A stretch of 12,762 bases of DNA from Chryseobacterium sp. (GTDB lineage Bacteria; Bacteroidota; Bacteroidia; Flavobacteriales; Weeksellaceae): the NCBI GenBank assembly GCA_003852805.1, contig RDDY01000267.1:1-12762 (forward strand), written 5' to 3'. This document shows positions 1 to 7,335 of the stretch, in pieces. A model generated the notes under the pieces. The model was not told the origin of the DNA. It saw only the letters and a program-made list of their open reading frames with translations, and did not search any database. The stretch's first letter is position 1. Each line of letters begins with the position of its first letter. The translations under genes were made by a program, and so were the position numbers.

Positions 1-2
1 GT

Positions 3-395
3 GTCAATCTTTTCTTCGCTCTCAATGAAAAGCTGGCAAAGTTGATGCAAGCGTTTCCCGAATACAAACCGCAGCTGGAAGAGATTCATCATGTACATAA
101 AAAGGATGCGCCCAGCGGCACGGCCATTTCTTTGGCCGAGGGCATTATAGCCAATTCAGGTTTCAACGCTTGGAAGGCAGAGGAAACACAAGGTGGTGAA
201 CTGGGGATTTTCTCGATCCGTACAGATGAGGTTCCCGGCACGCATTCCGTCAGATACACATCGCAAGTGGACGAGATCGAGATAAAACACACCGCATTCA
301 ACCGCAGCGGTTTTGCATTGGGCGCAGTCATCGCCGCCGAATGGCTTCCCGGAAAGCAGGGCGTTTTCGGCATGTCGGATGTTCTCGGAATTTGA
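3..395 (+). CDS. dapB: 4-hydroxy-tetrahydrodipicolinate reductase, 3' part (partial at window edge)
   Basis: The gene is cut by the left edge; 130 residues of the C-terminal substrate-binding domain are visible, reading VNLFFALNEKL onward in frame from base 3. The family reduces hydroxy-tetrahydrodipicolinate with NAD(P)H in the cytoplasmic lysine/meso-diaminopimelate pathway. The signature is the HHVHKKDAPSGTA block, encoded near bases 87-125. It matches the family's H-H-x-H-K-x-D-A-P-S-G-T motif, which holds the catalytic His and Lys and the substrate-binding Gly-Thr. The C-terminal residues (GAVIAAEWL, then GVFGMSDVLGI) also fit the family ending. The TTG/ATG codons at 42-47 are internal and are not the start. 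The N-terminal Rossmann domain lies outside the window. A terminator-like hairpin follows directly, so dapB may end its transcript here. Confidence 0.93.
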   Translation, partial: VNLFFALNEKLAKLMQAFPEYKPQLEEIHHVHKKDAPSGTAISLAEGIIANSGFNAWKAEETQGGELGIFSIRTDEVPGTHSVRYTSQVDEIEIKHTAFNRSGFALGAVIAAEWLPGKQGVFGMSDVLGI

Positions 396-404
396 TAATA
401 TTGT

Positions 405-430
405 AAAAGCTTTTCCATAAAGCTTTTTTT
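405..430 (+). terminator. Hairpin terminator between dapB and lepB
   Basis: AAAAGCTTT (405-413) pairs perfectly with AAAGCTTTT (419-427) around loop TCCAT, and Ts run through base 430. The stem has 9 bp but is AT-rich, so it may be leaky. lepB starts only 13 bases after the T-run. Confidence 0.6.
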
Positions 431-443
431 ATAGCATTACTAT

Positions 444-2042
444 ATGAATTATATTCTTACCTATACGGTTTATGTGCTGATTGCGTCGGTCTTTCTCGGT
501 CTTTCCGCATGGCGTCTTTTCAAAATGATGGGTTACAAACCGTGGATGGCTTTTGTGCCGTTTTACAATTACTATTTGATTTTAAAACGCACGGGACATC
601 CGCGCTGGTGGGCGGTTCTCTCATATCTGCCCATTGTGGGGCCGGTGATGATGAGCGTCTTCCATCTGTTTCTGATGAAGCAATTCGGCAGGATTAGTTT
701 TGTGCAGCGGCTGTTGACGGTGATTCTTCCGTTCATATATATTGCAGCGGTCAACTACGGCAAGAATACCGTGCCGGCGGAAACAGCAGATACGCCGGAA
801 GAAGAGAAAAAAGAAACCTTCTGGGGCTCGGTGGTATATGCGGTGGTTTTTGCCACGGTAATTCATACATTCGTCACTCAGCCGTTCGGCATTCCCACAG
901 GGTCGATGGAGCGTACGTTGTTGGTGGGCGATTTCTTGTTCGTCAATAAATTAAATTACGGCTATCGCTTCCCGATGCGGCCTGTCGCCATTCCGTTTTT
1001 GCAAGGAACCATCTATGATGCCGGACAAAAAGGAAATCCCAAAGACGACCCGAAATCTTATTTGGAATCGGTAAGGTTGCCGTACTTCCGTCTTCCGGGT
1101 TGGGAAAAGGTTAAGCGCAACGATATCGTGGTCTTCAACTATCCGCGAGATTCGGTGCATGTGGCAACCGATAGAAAAGACCCGTATGTAAAGCGCGCTG
1201 TGGCTGTAGGTGGTGACATTGTGGAAATGCGCGGGGGTCGACTGTTTGTAAACGGTCAACCTGAGCAGCGCATGGCCGATGCAGAGGTGCAACATTCTTA
1301 TTTGGTTTATACGGGAGCGCAGCTGGACATCAACCGTATCTGGAAAATATTCGGTTACCTTCCGGTGCAAGAAGGCCAAACCGACAACGGATTCGCTTAT
1401 CAGTTCCAAGGTCTTACGGATGAAATTGCCGCACAAATAAAAGAAATGCCCGAGGTTATAGAGATGCAAGAAGTTATCTCTCCGAAAGGTCAACAAGAGA
1501 TTCGTTACTTTGATGCGGCCCAAACGAAGATTGATACTACCAACACCATATTCCCGCTCAATAAGCCTTGGAATCAGGATTGGTACGGCCCGATCCGTGT
1601 GCCGCGCAAGGGCGAGGTTATAAAACTTACCGCCGACAATCTGCCGGAATACCAATGGCTAATTGCCAATTACGAGCGTAATAAATTGGAAAACCGCAAC
1701 GGTAAGATATTCATCAACGACCGGGAAACCAATGAATATAAAATTCAACAGGATTATTATTTCATGATGGGTGACAACCGAGATGCATCCTTGGACGGTC
1801 GTTTCTTTGGGTTTGTGCCCGAAGAAAATATCGTAGGCAAACCTATGTTTACTTGGCTGAGCATCCAAGGAGCCTTTGACGAAGGCCCGAAGAAAATCCG
1901 CTGGAACAGAATGTTCAAGGCCACCAACACCGGCGATAAAGACAAAACATCATATTGGTGGATTGCCGCCGCAGTTCTGATTCTGTTTTTCGGTTGGGAA
2001 TATTTCATGAAGCTCTTCGGAAAGAAGAAGAAGGATGACTGA
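444..2042 (+). CDS. lepB: Signal peptidase I (S26A), long Bacteroidota form
   Basis: Leader peptidase that cuts signal peptides from exported proteins on the outer face of the inner membrane, using a Ser-Lys dyad. The protein has 532 residues, much longer than many bacterial forms. Residues about 1-105 form a hydrophobic domain with several predicted membrane segments and a KPWMAFVPFYNYYLI stretch (DUF5684-like). A charged linker and a membrane anchor (about 127-147) follow. Box B is IPTGSMERTLLVGDFLFVNK with catalytic Ser154. Box D is YVKRAVAVGGD with catalytic Lys250. Box E is GDNRDASLDGRFFG from Gly443. About 190 residues separate boxes D and E, the usual site of a large insertion in this group. 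A last membrane segment (about 503-526) ends in a KKKKDD tail. The ATG at 444 precedes the first membrane segment. The end overlaps the next gene by 8 bases. Confidence 0.96.
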   Translation: MNYILTYTVYVLIASVFLGLSAWRLFKMMGYKPWMAFVPFYNYYLILKRTGHPRWWAVLSYLPIVGPVMMSVFHLFLMKQFGRISFVQRLLTVILPFIYIAAVNYGKNTVPAETADTPEEEKKETFWGSVVYAVVFATVIHTFVTQPFGIPTGSMERTLLVGDFLFVNKLNYGYRFPMRPVAIPFLQGTIYDAGQKGNPKDDPKSYLESVRLPYFRLPGWEKVKRNDIVVFNYPRDSVHVATDRKDPYVKRAVAVGGDIVEMRGGRLFVNGQPEQRMADAEVQHSYLVYTGAQLDINRIWKIFGYLPVQEGQTDNGFAYQFQGLTDEIAAQIKEMPEVIEMQEVISPKGQQEIRYFDAAQTKIDTTNTIFPLNKPWNQDWYGPIRVPRKGEVIKLTADNLPEYQWLIANYERNKLENRNGKIFINDRETNEYKIQQDYYFMMGDNRDASLDGRFFGFVPEENIVGKPMFTWLSIQGAFDEGPKKIRWNRMFKATNTGDKDKTSYWWIAAAVLILFFGWEYFMKLFGKKKKDD

Positions 2043-2646
2043 TGCACTGCTGCCTGTTTTCTATCTGCCGCCGCTGAGCTGGTTGCACGAATTTACCAAA
2101 CCGGGCCGCAGAGTAATCTTAGAACAACAGGAAAGCTTCCTGAAACAAACCTACCGCAACCGCTGCAATATCTACGGAGCCAACGGAAGATTGTCATTAA
2201 GCATTCCCGTGAAGCATGTACGCGGAGCAAAGATGCGTGATGTGGAAATCTCATACAGAGAGCGCTGGCCCGTGCTGCATTGGCGCTCTGTAGAGTCTGC
2301 CTACAGACGATCTCCGTATTTTGAGTTCTATGAAGACAAACTGCGCAGCCTTTGGGATTTTCATCCTGAAAAGCTGATCGATTTTAACCTGAACGCTTTA
2401 TCCGTAATCCAAAGCATTATGAGAACAGACAAAAAGTTCATGTTGAACGAAGCGTTTGAGAAACAACCCGAAGACTTGGATTTAAGGAACCGGTTCAGCG
2501 CAAAACAAGAGTCAGATTACGATATGCCGGAGTATTATCAGGTTTTTTCAGATCGTCACGGATTCCTAAAAGATCTCTCAGTGCTGGATCTGCTTTGTAA
2601 CATCGGCCCGGAAGCGGCTACTTATCTTTCAAAAATCAATTATTAA
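2035..2646 (+). CDS. WbqC-like family protein
   Basis: A 203-residue predicted cytoplasmic protein with no signal peptide or membrane segment. Family-typical stretches are YLPPLSW near the N-terminus, QQESFLKQTYRNRCNIYGAN (about 31-50), the IPVKH strand, and HWRSVESAYRRSPYFEFYED (about 82-101). WbqC proteins were first noted in polysaccharide gene clusters and have been proposed to take part in sugar or amino-sugar chemistry, but the reaction is not established, so no pathway is assigned. The gene overlaps lepB by 8 bases and abuts the S8 protease start, which indicates co-transcription and probably translational coupling. From recall, the lepB-wbqC order is conserved in Bacteroidota. The ATG at 2035 is the only start that keeps the full N-terminal motif. 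The family call is firm; the role is unknown. Confidence 0.85.
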   Translation: MTDALLPVFYLPPLSWLHEFTKPGRRVILEQQESFLKQTYRNRCNIYGANGRLSLSIPVKHVRGAKMRDVEISYRERWPVLHWRSVESAYRRSPYFEFYEDKLRSLWDFHPEKLIDFNLNALSVIQSIMRTDKKFMLNEAFEKQPEDLDLRNRFSAKQESDYDMPEYYQVFSDRHGFLKDLSVLDLLCNIGPEAATYLSKINY

Positions 2647-4326
2647 ATGAGAAAATTCTTAATAAGTGCTGCCTTCTTTGCAGCCATCAGTTTCAGTTAC
2701 GCTCAAGAAGACAAAGACTTGGCAACTTGGTATCACAAAGACTTTGCCACCACCAATGTCTACGGTATTAACACAGAGAATGCTTATCGGTTCTTGGAGT
2801 CCAAAGGTCTGAAGCCCCAAACAGTGGTTGTTGGAGTCTTGGACAGCGGCGTTCAGGTAGACCATCCGGGTCTTATTAAAAATATGTGGACGAATCCGGG
2901 CGAAATTGCCGGCAATGGTAAAGACGACGATAAGAATGGATATGTCGACGATATCCACGGTTGGAATTTCCAAGGCGGGAAAGACGGCGACGTAGATGTC
3001 GACAATATGGAAGTCACCCGCGTGGTCAAGAAATACCGCCCGATCTTTGAAGGAGAAAACTCTGCACAGAACAAGGCCAACCAAGGCAAGATGCCGACTG
3101 AGTTTGCCATGTACATGAAGGCGAAGGATATTTTTCAGCGCAAGAGCATAGAGGCACGCCGCAATTACGAATATTACAAAGCATTGCAAGAGCGCGTTCC
3201 GGCAATTGTAGCCACGTTAAACGGCATGACGCTGACGCAAGAAAACTTGGCAAAAATACAGCCTAAGGACGCTTACCAAGCGCAGTATCGGGATATGCTG
3301 TCGAATCTGCTGCGCGATCCCTCACTTGCCGGCAAAACGCCTGCGGAAGTGGAAGCGTTTTTAAGCAAGCAGATGAAGGGAGCGTTGGATTACTTTGAAC
3401 CCCAAGCCACAAAACAGTACGATCTCGACTTCGATCCGCGCGGTATCGTCGGTGACAACTATGATGATGTGAACGAGCGTTTTTACGGCAACAACCATTA
3501 TGAAGGCCCCGATGCACAGCACGGCACACACGTGGCGGGTATCATAGCTGGGTACCCGCACGACGGCAACATACAGTATGGGGTAGCCTCGCGCGTGGCA
3601 AAGATTATGACAGTGCGCGCCGTGCCTGACGGTGACGAGCGTGATAAAGATGTAGCCAACGCCATCCGCTACGCAGTGGACAACGGCGCAAAGGTCTTGA
3701 ACATGAGCTTTGGCAAACCGATTTCTCCGAACAAGGATAAGGTGTGGGAAGCGTTTAAATACGCTCAGGACAAAGGCGTCTTGCTGGTTAAAGCCGCCGG
3801 CAATGAAAATGAGGACATCGTTGAAAACGAGTATTTCCCGACAAACTATAAATCGGTAAACGATAAGCAGCCTTTCGTTACCAACATGATTGTGGTGGGT
3901 GCCAGCACCAAGGATAATGACGGATTGCGCGCAGGTTTCTCCAATTTCAACAGCGAGCGCGTAGATCTCTTTGCGCCCGGCGCAGAAATTTATTCCACAG
4001 TGCCTAAAAACGAGTACGAGTATCTGCAAGGAACCTCTATGGCTTCTCCTGTGGTAGCCGGCGCAGCCGCTGTATTGTTTGCGTATATGCCGCAATTAAC
4101 ACCGCAACAGGTAAAAGAAGCGTTGATGAAAACGGTGAACCGTCCCGCAGCACAGCCCGGTCAGGAAGTGCCGTTTACAAGTTATTCCGCTTCGGGTGGC
4201 GTTATAGATTTGTATAAGGCCGCACAGTATGCGTACAATAACTTCTACCAAAACAAAACGACCAAACCTGTGTTGCGCAAGACGGCAACTCCGTCAAAAG
4301 GTGCACGTCGCGTTCTTGCGAAATAA
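2647..4326 (+). CDS. Secreted subtilisin-like serine protease (S8)
   Basis: A 559-residue protease with a type I signal peptide (MRKFLISAAFFAAISFSYAQ, cleavage near residues 19-20), so it acts in the periplasm or outside the cell. The triad is Asp66 (VVVGVLDSGVQ), His292 (QHGTHVAGIIAG) and Ser464 (GTSMASPVVAG); Asn386 (AAGNENE) fits the oxyanion-hole Asn. Asp and His lie 226 residues apart, against about 32 in classical subtilisin. The gap holds an Asp/Gly-rich, possibly calcium-binding stretch (about 91-120) and a charged, helix-rich insert (about 120-260). There is no obvious propeptide between signal peptide and catalytic core. The basic C-terminus lacks a visible type IX sorting domain. 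The start codon directly follows the wbqC-like stop, so it belongs to that operon, and a strong terminator follows. Natural substrates cannot be told from sequence. Confidence 0.94.
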   Translation: MRKFLISAAFFAAISFSYAQEDKDLATWYHKDFATTNVYGINTENAYRFLESKGLKPQTVVVGVLDSGVQVDHPGLIKNMWTNPGEIAGNGKDDDKNGYVDDIHGWNFQGGKDGDVDVDNMEVTRVVKKYRPIFEGENSAQNKANQGKMPTEFAMYMKAKDIFQRKSIEARRNYEYYKALQERVPAIVATLNGMTLTQENLAKIQPKDAYQAQYRDMLSNLLRDPSLAGKTPAEVEAFLSKQMKGALDYFEPQATKQYDLDFDPRGIVGDNYDDVNERFYGNNHYEGPDAQHGTHVAGIIAGYPHDGNIQYGVASRVAKIMTVRAVPDGDERDKDVANAIRYAVDNGAKVLNMSFGKPISPNKDKVWEAFKYAQDKGVLLVKAAGNENEDIVENEYFPTNYKSVNDKQPFVTNMIVVGASTKDNDGLRAGFSNFNSERVDLFAPGAEIYSTVPKNEYEYLQGTSMASPVVAGAAAVLFAYMPQLTPQQVKEALMKTVNRPAAQPGQEVPFTSYSASGGVIDLYKAAQYAYNNFYQNKTTKPVLRKTATPSKGARRVLAK

Positions 4327-4349
4327 TATAATATCGGTTATGAACTTAT

Positions 4350-4379
4350 CTGCCGCTATCGATAATAGCGGCAGTTTTT
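4350..4379 (+). terminator. Rho-independent terminator after the S8 protease
   Basis: A perfect 10-bp stem, CTGCCGCTAT (4350-4359) with ATAGCGGCAG (4365-4374), loop CGATA, then TTTTT. It closes the lepB-wbqC-S8 unit. Confidence 0.85.
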
Positions 4380-4391
4380 CTTACCGGATAA

Positions 4392-4421
4392 TTGGTGCCG
4401 GAAGAATTTGGCATAGTTTTT
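4392..4421 (+). promoter_or_regulatory. Possible promoter for the lipocalin/OmpA unit
   Basis: TTG at 4392-4394, a 19-base spacer, then TAGTTTTT at 4414-4421, which matches Bacteroidota TAnnTTTG in all but the final G. It sits between the preceding terminator and the lipocalin-like start at 4460, leaving a leader of roughly 30 bases. The last-base mismatch makes it tentative. Confidence 0.4.
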
Positions 4422-4459
4422 TAATTTAACACGCCGATCGAACTTTAAACAAGACGAAA

Positions 4460-4933
4460 ATGAAAAACTTACTTATAGCAGGCTTGGTGGCGTCTACCGT
4501 CGCAATGTCGTGCAGTACGGCAAATCAAGCTCAGGTTGCGCGCAAAGACACCGCACAGTTGAAAGGTACATGGCAGATCACCTCGGTAGATTATGATCGC
4601 AACTTCGCTGTTCGCCCATTTGATGAGCAGGCGGACATGAATTGCTTCATTGGCAGCCAGTGGGTTTTGGTGCCTAATAACGGAAAGGGGTCTTACACGT
4701 TGAACAACGGTGCAGGCTGCCCCGGCGGCACAACCGATTTCATTTTCAATGTCGACACCTCGCGTCAGTTCAGTTTCAAGAAGGTGATGCAAGGCGAGAA
4801 AGCGAAGAACGTTACGGCAGGATATTTTCTGCAATTGGAAAACCAGACTCCCACTTCTTTCGATCTGATGCAAAGAGTGCAGTCTTCCACGGGACCGCTT
4901 AATGTTACTTATCATTTTCAAAAAATCAACTAA
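4460..4933 (+). CDS. Lipocalin-like lipoprotein
   Basis: A 157-residue predicted lipoprotein. A short hydrophobic signal ends in the lipobox VAMSC, with Cys18 as the likely lipidated residue. The mature part begins with LKGTWQITSVDYDRNF, the Leu-x-Gly-x-Trp opening typical of lipocalin-like beta-barrels. Alternating strands follow (GSQWVLVPNNGKGSYTL, FIFNVDT, QFSFKKV, GYFLQLEN, SFDLMQRV, NVTYHFQKI). Two cysteines near the middle (NCFIG and AGCPGG) could form a disulfide. Such proteins are thought to bind small hydrophobic ligands or help maintain the outer membrane; the ligand is unknown. Only 17 bases separate it from the OmpA-like gene, so the two are probably co-transcribed and both end up in the envelope. 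The ATG at 4460 gives a normal signal length. Confidence 0.8.
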   Translation: MKNLLIAGLVASTVAMSCSTANQAQVARKDTAQLKGTWQITSVDYDRNFAVRPFDEQADMNCFIGSQWVLVPNNGKGSYTLNNGAGCPGGTTDFIFNVDTSRQFSFKKVMQGEKAKNVTAGYFLQLENQTPTSFDLMQRVQSSTGPLNVTYHFQKIN

Positions 4934-4950
4934 AATTAAAAATTCTCAAA

Positions 4951-5652
4951 ATGAAACTATTTAATAAAACCAACATCGCTGCTCTGTTTCTCAGCGGATC
5001 ATTGCTATTGACAAGTTGTGAAGCGGTGCAAAACGCCAACAATACTCAGAAAGGGGCCGTAATCGGTACCACGGCGGGTGCCGTGCTGGGCGGAGTGCTG
5101 GGCAATAACATCGGCCGCGGTCACAATGCGCCTGCGGGTGCTGTACTGGGCGGCATAGTGGGCGGTGTTGCGGGGGGTCTTATCGGTAACCGTATGGATA
5201 AGCAAGCACGCGAGATCAACGAAGCACTTCCCGGCGCCGATGTGGAAAGAGTAGGCGAGGGGATCAAAGTAACACTGAATGAAAACACGGTAAACTTTGA
5301 TTTCGACTCGGCAAACCTTACGCCTACGGCCAAAGCCAACCTTGATCGTTTGGTAACGGTGTTCAAAAATAACCCCGATACCAATATCAATATCTACGGA
5401 CATACCGACAGCACCGGAAAGGCAGCTTATAACCAAGGTCTATCCGAGCGTCGCGCGCAATCTGTTGCCAATTATCTGTCGGCAAGAGGCGTGTCTGCTG
5501 CTCGTCTGAACACAATGGGTATGGGAATGCGTGAGCCTATCGCTTCAAACGATACCGCTTCGGGGCGTGCGCAAAACCGTCGTGTGGAGTTTGCCATTAC
5601 CGCCAACGAGAAAATGGTGAGAGACGCACAACAAGCCGGCGGCAATTATTAA
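4951..5652 (+). CDS. OmpA-family peptidoglycan-binding lipoprotein with glycine zipper
   Basis: A 233-residue lipoprotein with lipobox LLTSC (Cys23). Residues about 35-80 form a glycine-zipper region (repeated AVLGG, GGVAGG, GNRMD) that could insert in or line a membrane. Residues about 112-220 form an OmpA C-terminal domain: FDFDSANLTPTAKANL, then GHTDSTGKAAYNQGLSERRA, then NRRVEF. Asp153 and Arg168 sit at the spacing of the diaminopimelate-binding pair of E. coli OmpA (Asp271/Arg286). It should therefore tether the outer membrane to peptidoglycan from the periplasmic side. There is no eight-stranded OmpA barrel, so it resembles the Pal/YiaD type rather than true OmpA. It is the second gene of the lipocalin-like unit, and a terminator follows. 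Confidence 0.9.
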   Translation: MKLFNKTNIAALFLSGSLLLTSCEAVQNANNTQKGAVIGTTAGAVLGGVLGNNIGRGHNAPAGAVLGGIVGGVAGGLIGNRMDKQAREINEALPGADVERVGEGIKVTLNENTVNFDFDSANLTPTAKANLDRLVTVFKNNPDTNINIYGHTDSTGKAAYNQGLSERRAQSVANYLSARGVSAARLNTMGMGMREPIASNDTASGRAQNRRVEFAITANEKMVRDAQQAGGNY

Positions 5653-5674
5653 CCGCAGTTTTAACTTACAAAAT

Positions 5675-5705
5675 AAAGCCATCCTTCTCGGGTGGCTTTT
5701 GTTTT
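5675..5705 (+). terminator. Terminator after the OmpA-like gene
   Basis: AAAGCCATCC (5675-5684) pairs with GGGTGGCTTT (5690-5699) with one G-U wobble, loop TTCTC, then TTTTGTTTT. The GTG at 5692, sometimes usable as a start, lies inside the 3' arm and is unlikely to begin a gene. Confidence 0.75.
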
Positions 5706-5746
5706 GGCGAATTTACCGTTTGACATCGGACAAACGATTATATCCG

Positions 5747-5754
5747 TATTTTTG
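5747..5754 (+). promoter_or_regulatory. -7 promoter element upstream of the UbiA-family gene
   Basis: TATTTTTG is a perfect match to TAnnTTTG. The nearest TTG upstream (5720-5722) is 24 bases away, slightly long for the usual spacing. The element ends 15 bases before the chosen ATG, giving a short leader. It supports the start at 5770 over the earlier GTG at 5692. Confidence 0.55.
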
Positions 5755-5769
5755 CGGCGATTGCAGCGT

Positions 5770-6657
5770 ATGACATCTTACTTAAAACTGATGCGGATTG
5801 AGCAATGGGTAAAAAACCTGTTTGTTTTCTTACCGCTATTCTTCTCCGGAAATATTTTATCTGCCGACCTGTTTCTCAAAAGCTTGGCGGCATTTTTTAT
5901 TTTCTCTGTCACGGCATCGGCCGTTTATACCGTCAATGACTACAACGATATAGAAGCCGACCGCCGCCATCCGCAGAAGTGCAATCGGCCGCTGGCATCA
6001 GGTGCCATTTCTCCGCGTGCCGCTTTGGTATTGTTTATATCTCTGATTGCAGTAGTAATTGCGGGCATTGTGATAATCCATCAATTTATCGATGGAGATT
6101 TAACGCGGTTTATCCTGGTGGTCGTTTCTTATTTCATTTTAAATCTGCTGTATACGGCTTGGTTGAAGCATGTAGCCATTGTGGACATCTGCATTATTGC
6201 TATTGGCTTTGTGTTGCGCGTATTGGCCGGCGGCTACATTACGGGCATTTTCATCTCGCAGTGGGCTATATTGTTGACCTTTGTTCTGGCTTTGGTTTTG
6301 GCCATCGGCAAGCGGCGTGGCGAATTGATCAACGCACGTTTAGGCGGTAAAACCAGACGATCGTTGGACGGCTATAATGTGCAGTTTGCAGATATTGCAC
6401 TGTCTATCAGCTGTGCGCTGGCCATAGTCTGCTATCTGATGTTCACGCTCTCACCCGAGGTCCAGCAGCGCTTTCATCCGCGGGTTTTTTATACAGTGAT
6501 CTTGGTGGTTTTTGCCTTTTTGCGTTATCTGCAGCAGACGCTGGTATACAACCGCACAGAATCACCGACGAAGATTGTCTACCGCGACCGTTATCTGCAG
6601 GTGACGTTAATTGTGTGGTTGGCTGTTTTTTTAATGCAGATTTATTTCAAGAAATAG
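5770..6657 (+). CDS. UbiA-family prenyltransferase, DPPR-synthase-like
   Basis: A 295-residue polytopic membrane protein with about eight or nine hydrophobic segments. The first Asp-rich motif, NDYNDIEADRRHPQKCNRPL (from Asn56), is the UbiA NDxxDxxxD site that holds Mg2+ and the prenyl-diphosphate or phosphate substrate. A second cytoplasmic loop has GKRRGEL (180-186) and a following DGYN. These resemble decaprenyl-phosphate phosphoribosyltransferases more than ubiquinone or menaquinone (UbiA/MenA) enzymes, so the acceptor may be a polyprenyl phosphate rather than an aromatic ring; that is an inference from motif style. The frame is open back to GTG 5692, but that codon lies in a terminator. 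ATG 5770 gives the family-like start MTSYLKLMRIEQWVKN. The next gene, an HAD phosphatase, is a plausible partner. Confidence 0.85.
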   Translation: MTSYLKLMRIEQWVKNLFVFLPLFFSGNILSADLFLKSLAAFFIFSVTASAVYTVNDYNDIEADRRHPQKCNRPLASGAISPRAALVLFISLIAVVIAGIVIIHQFIDGDLTRFILVVVSYFILNLLYTAWLKHVAIVDICIIAIGFVLRVLAGGYITGIFISQWAILLTFVLALVLAIGKRRGELINARLGGKTRRSLDGYNVQFADIALSISCALAIVCYLMFTLSPEVQQRFHPRVFYTVILVVFAFLRYLQQTLVYNRTESPTKIVYRDRYLQVTLIVWLAVFLMQIYFKK

Positions 6658-6717
6658 AGTAAAAGTACCGAACCGTACAGCGGCAGTTATTTTCAACCTA
6701 ACCCTCAACACTTGACG

Positions 6718-7302
6718 ATGCGCAAACTTTATTGTTTCGACCTCGACGGAACCCTCACCACACGGGATACGATGCTGTCGTTTCTTAGTTACTACAATCC
6801 GCGCAGGTTCCGCTACCAATTTGTTCGCCATCTGCCTCTTTTTTTATGGATGAAATTCAGACCGGCTGAGACTGAGCGTGTAAAGCGCAGTCTGGTAAAA
6901 TCGGTCTTGAAGAACGAGCGAAAAGAGGTTTTGGAAGAGCGTGCGCAGTCTTTTTTCGACGAAGTGGGGAAAGGCCTCATCCGTCCTGCGGCACTGAACT
7001 TTATTCGTGATTTGGACGAAGAATCCCATGGCGTTTTGGTCTCGGCCTCTATCGATCTTTGGGTGAAGCCCTTTGCATATTTTTTGGGTCTGGATGCAAT
7101 CTGTACAAAGGCGCTCTACGTAAATCACCGTTTTGCAGGAGATTTTGTTACGGCCAACTGCAAGGGCGATGAAAAGGTCAAGCGTATCTTGGAAGAGATA
7201 GATGTTGCCAAGTACGATAAAATCATTGCCTTCGGCGATACGGCCGGAGATGCAGCCATGCTGAAGTGGGCCGACGAAAGCTACTTCAGATATTTTCATT
7301 AA
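6718..7302 (+). CDS. HAD-IB family phosphatase
   Basis: A 194-residue soluble protein with all four HAD motifs. Motif I is CFDLDGTLT with nucleophile Asp8 and acid/base Asp10. Motif II is the Ser in VLVSAS (Ser109). Motif III is a Lys in the CKGDEKVKR stretch (149-155). Motif IV is AFGDTAGDAAML, with Asp174 and Asp178 as Mg2+ ligands. The helical cap between motifs I and II resembles SerB-like HAD-IB phosphatases, and the basic R/K-rich segment (about 29-66) might contact membrane or phosphate-bearing lipid. It lies 60 bases after the UbiA-family gene on the same strand with no terminator between, so it probably acts in the same pathway, for example dephosphorylating a phosphoribosyl-lipid; this is inferred. 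A TTG at 6712 is in frame, but ATG 6718 gives the normal MRKLYCFDLDGT start. Confidence 0.87.
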   Translation: MRKLYCFDLDGTLTTRDTMLSFLSYYNPRRFRYQFVRHLPLFLWMKFRPAETERVKRSLVKSVLKNERKEVLEERAQSFFDEVGKGLIRPAALNFIRDLDEESHGVLVSASIDLWVKPFAYFLGLDAICTKALYVNHRFAGDFVTANCKGDEKVKRILEEIDVAKYDKIIAFGDTAGDAAMLKWADESYFRYFH

Positions 7303-7335
7303 TTTTATCCGGCTTTTTTAATTCCCAAATACATA

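Noticed and set aside
951..1655. A 234-codon minus-strand frame opposite lepB
   Set aside because: It overlaps the conserved signal peptidase catalytic region on the other strand and shows no family motif.
3361..4095. A 244-codon minus-strand frame opposite the S8 protease
   Set aside because: The plus-strand frame carries the full catalytic triad. The antisense translation shows no domain and is rich in Cys, His and Val, as shadow frames often are.
4229..4429. A 66-codon frame across the end of the S8 gene and its terminator
   Set aside because: It overlaps the protease in another frame and reads through the terminator hairpin, with no recognisable content.
5692..5769. GTG start at 5692 for the UbiA-family gene
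   Set aside because: It falls in the 3' arm of a terminator and upstream of the -7 element, and the extra residues are not like the family N-terminus.
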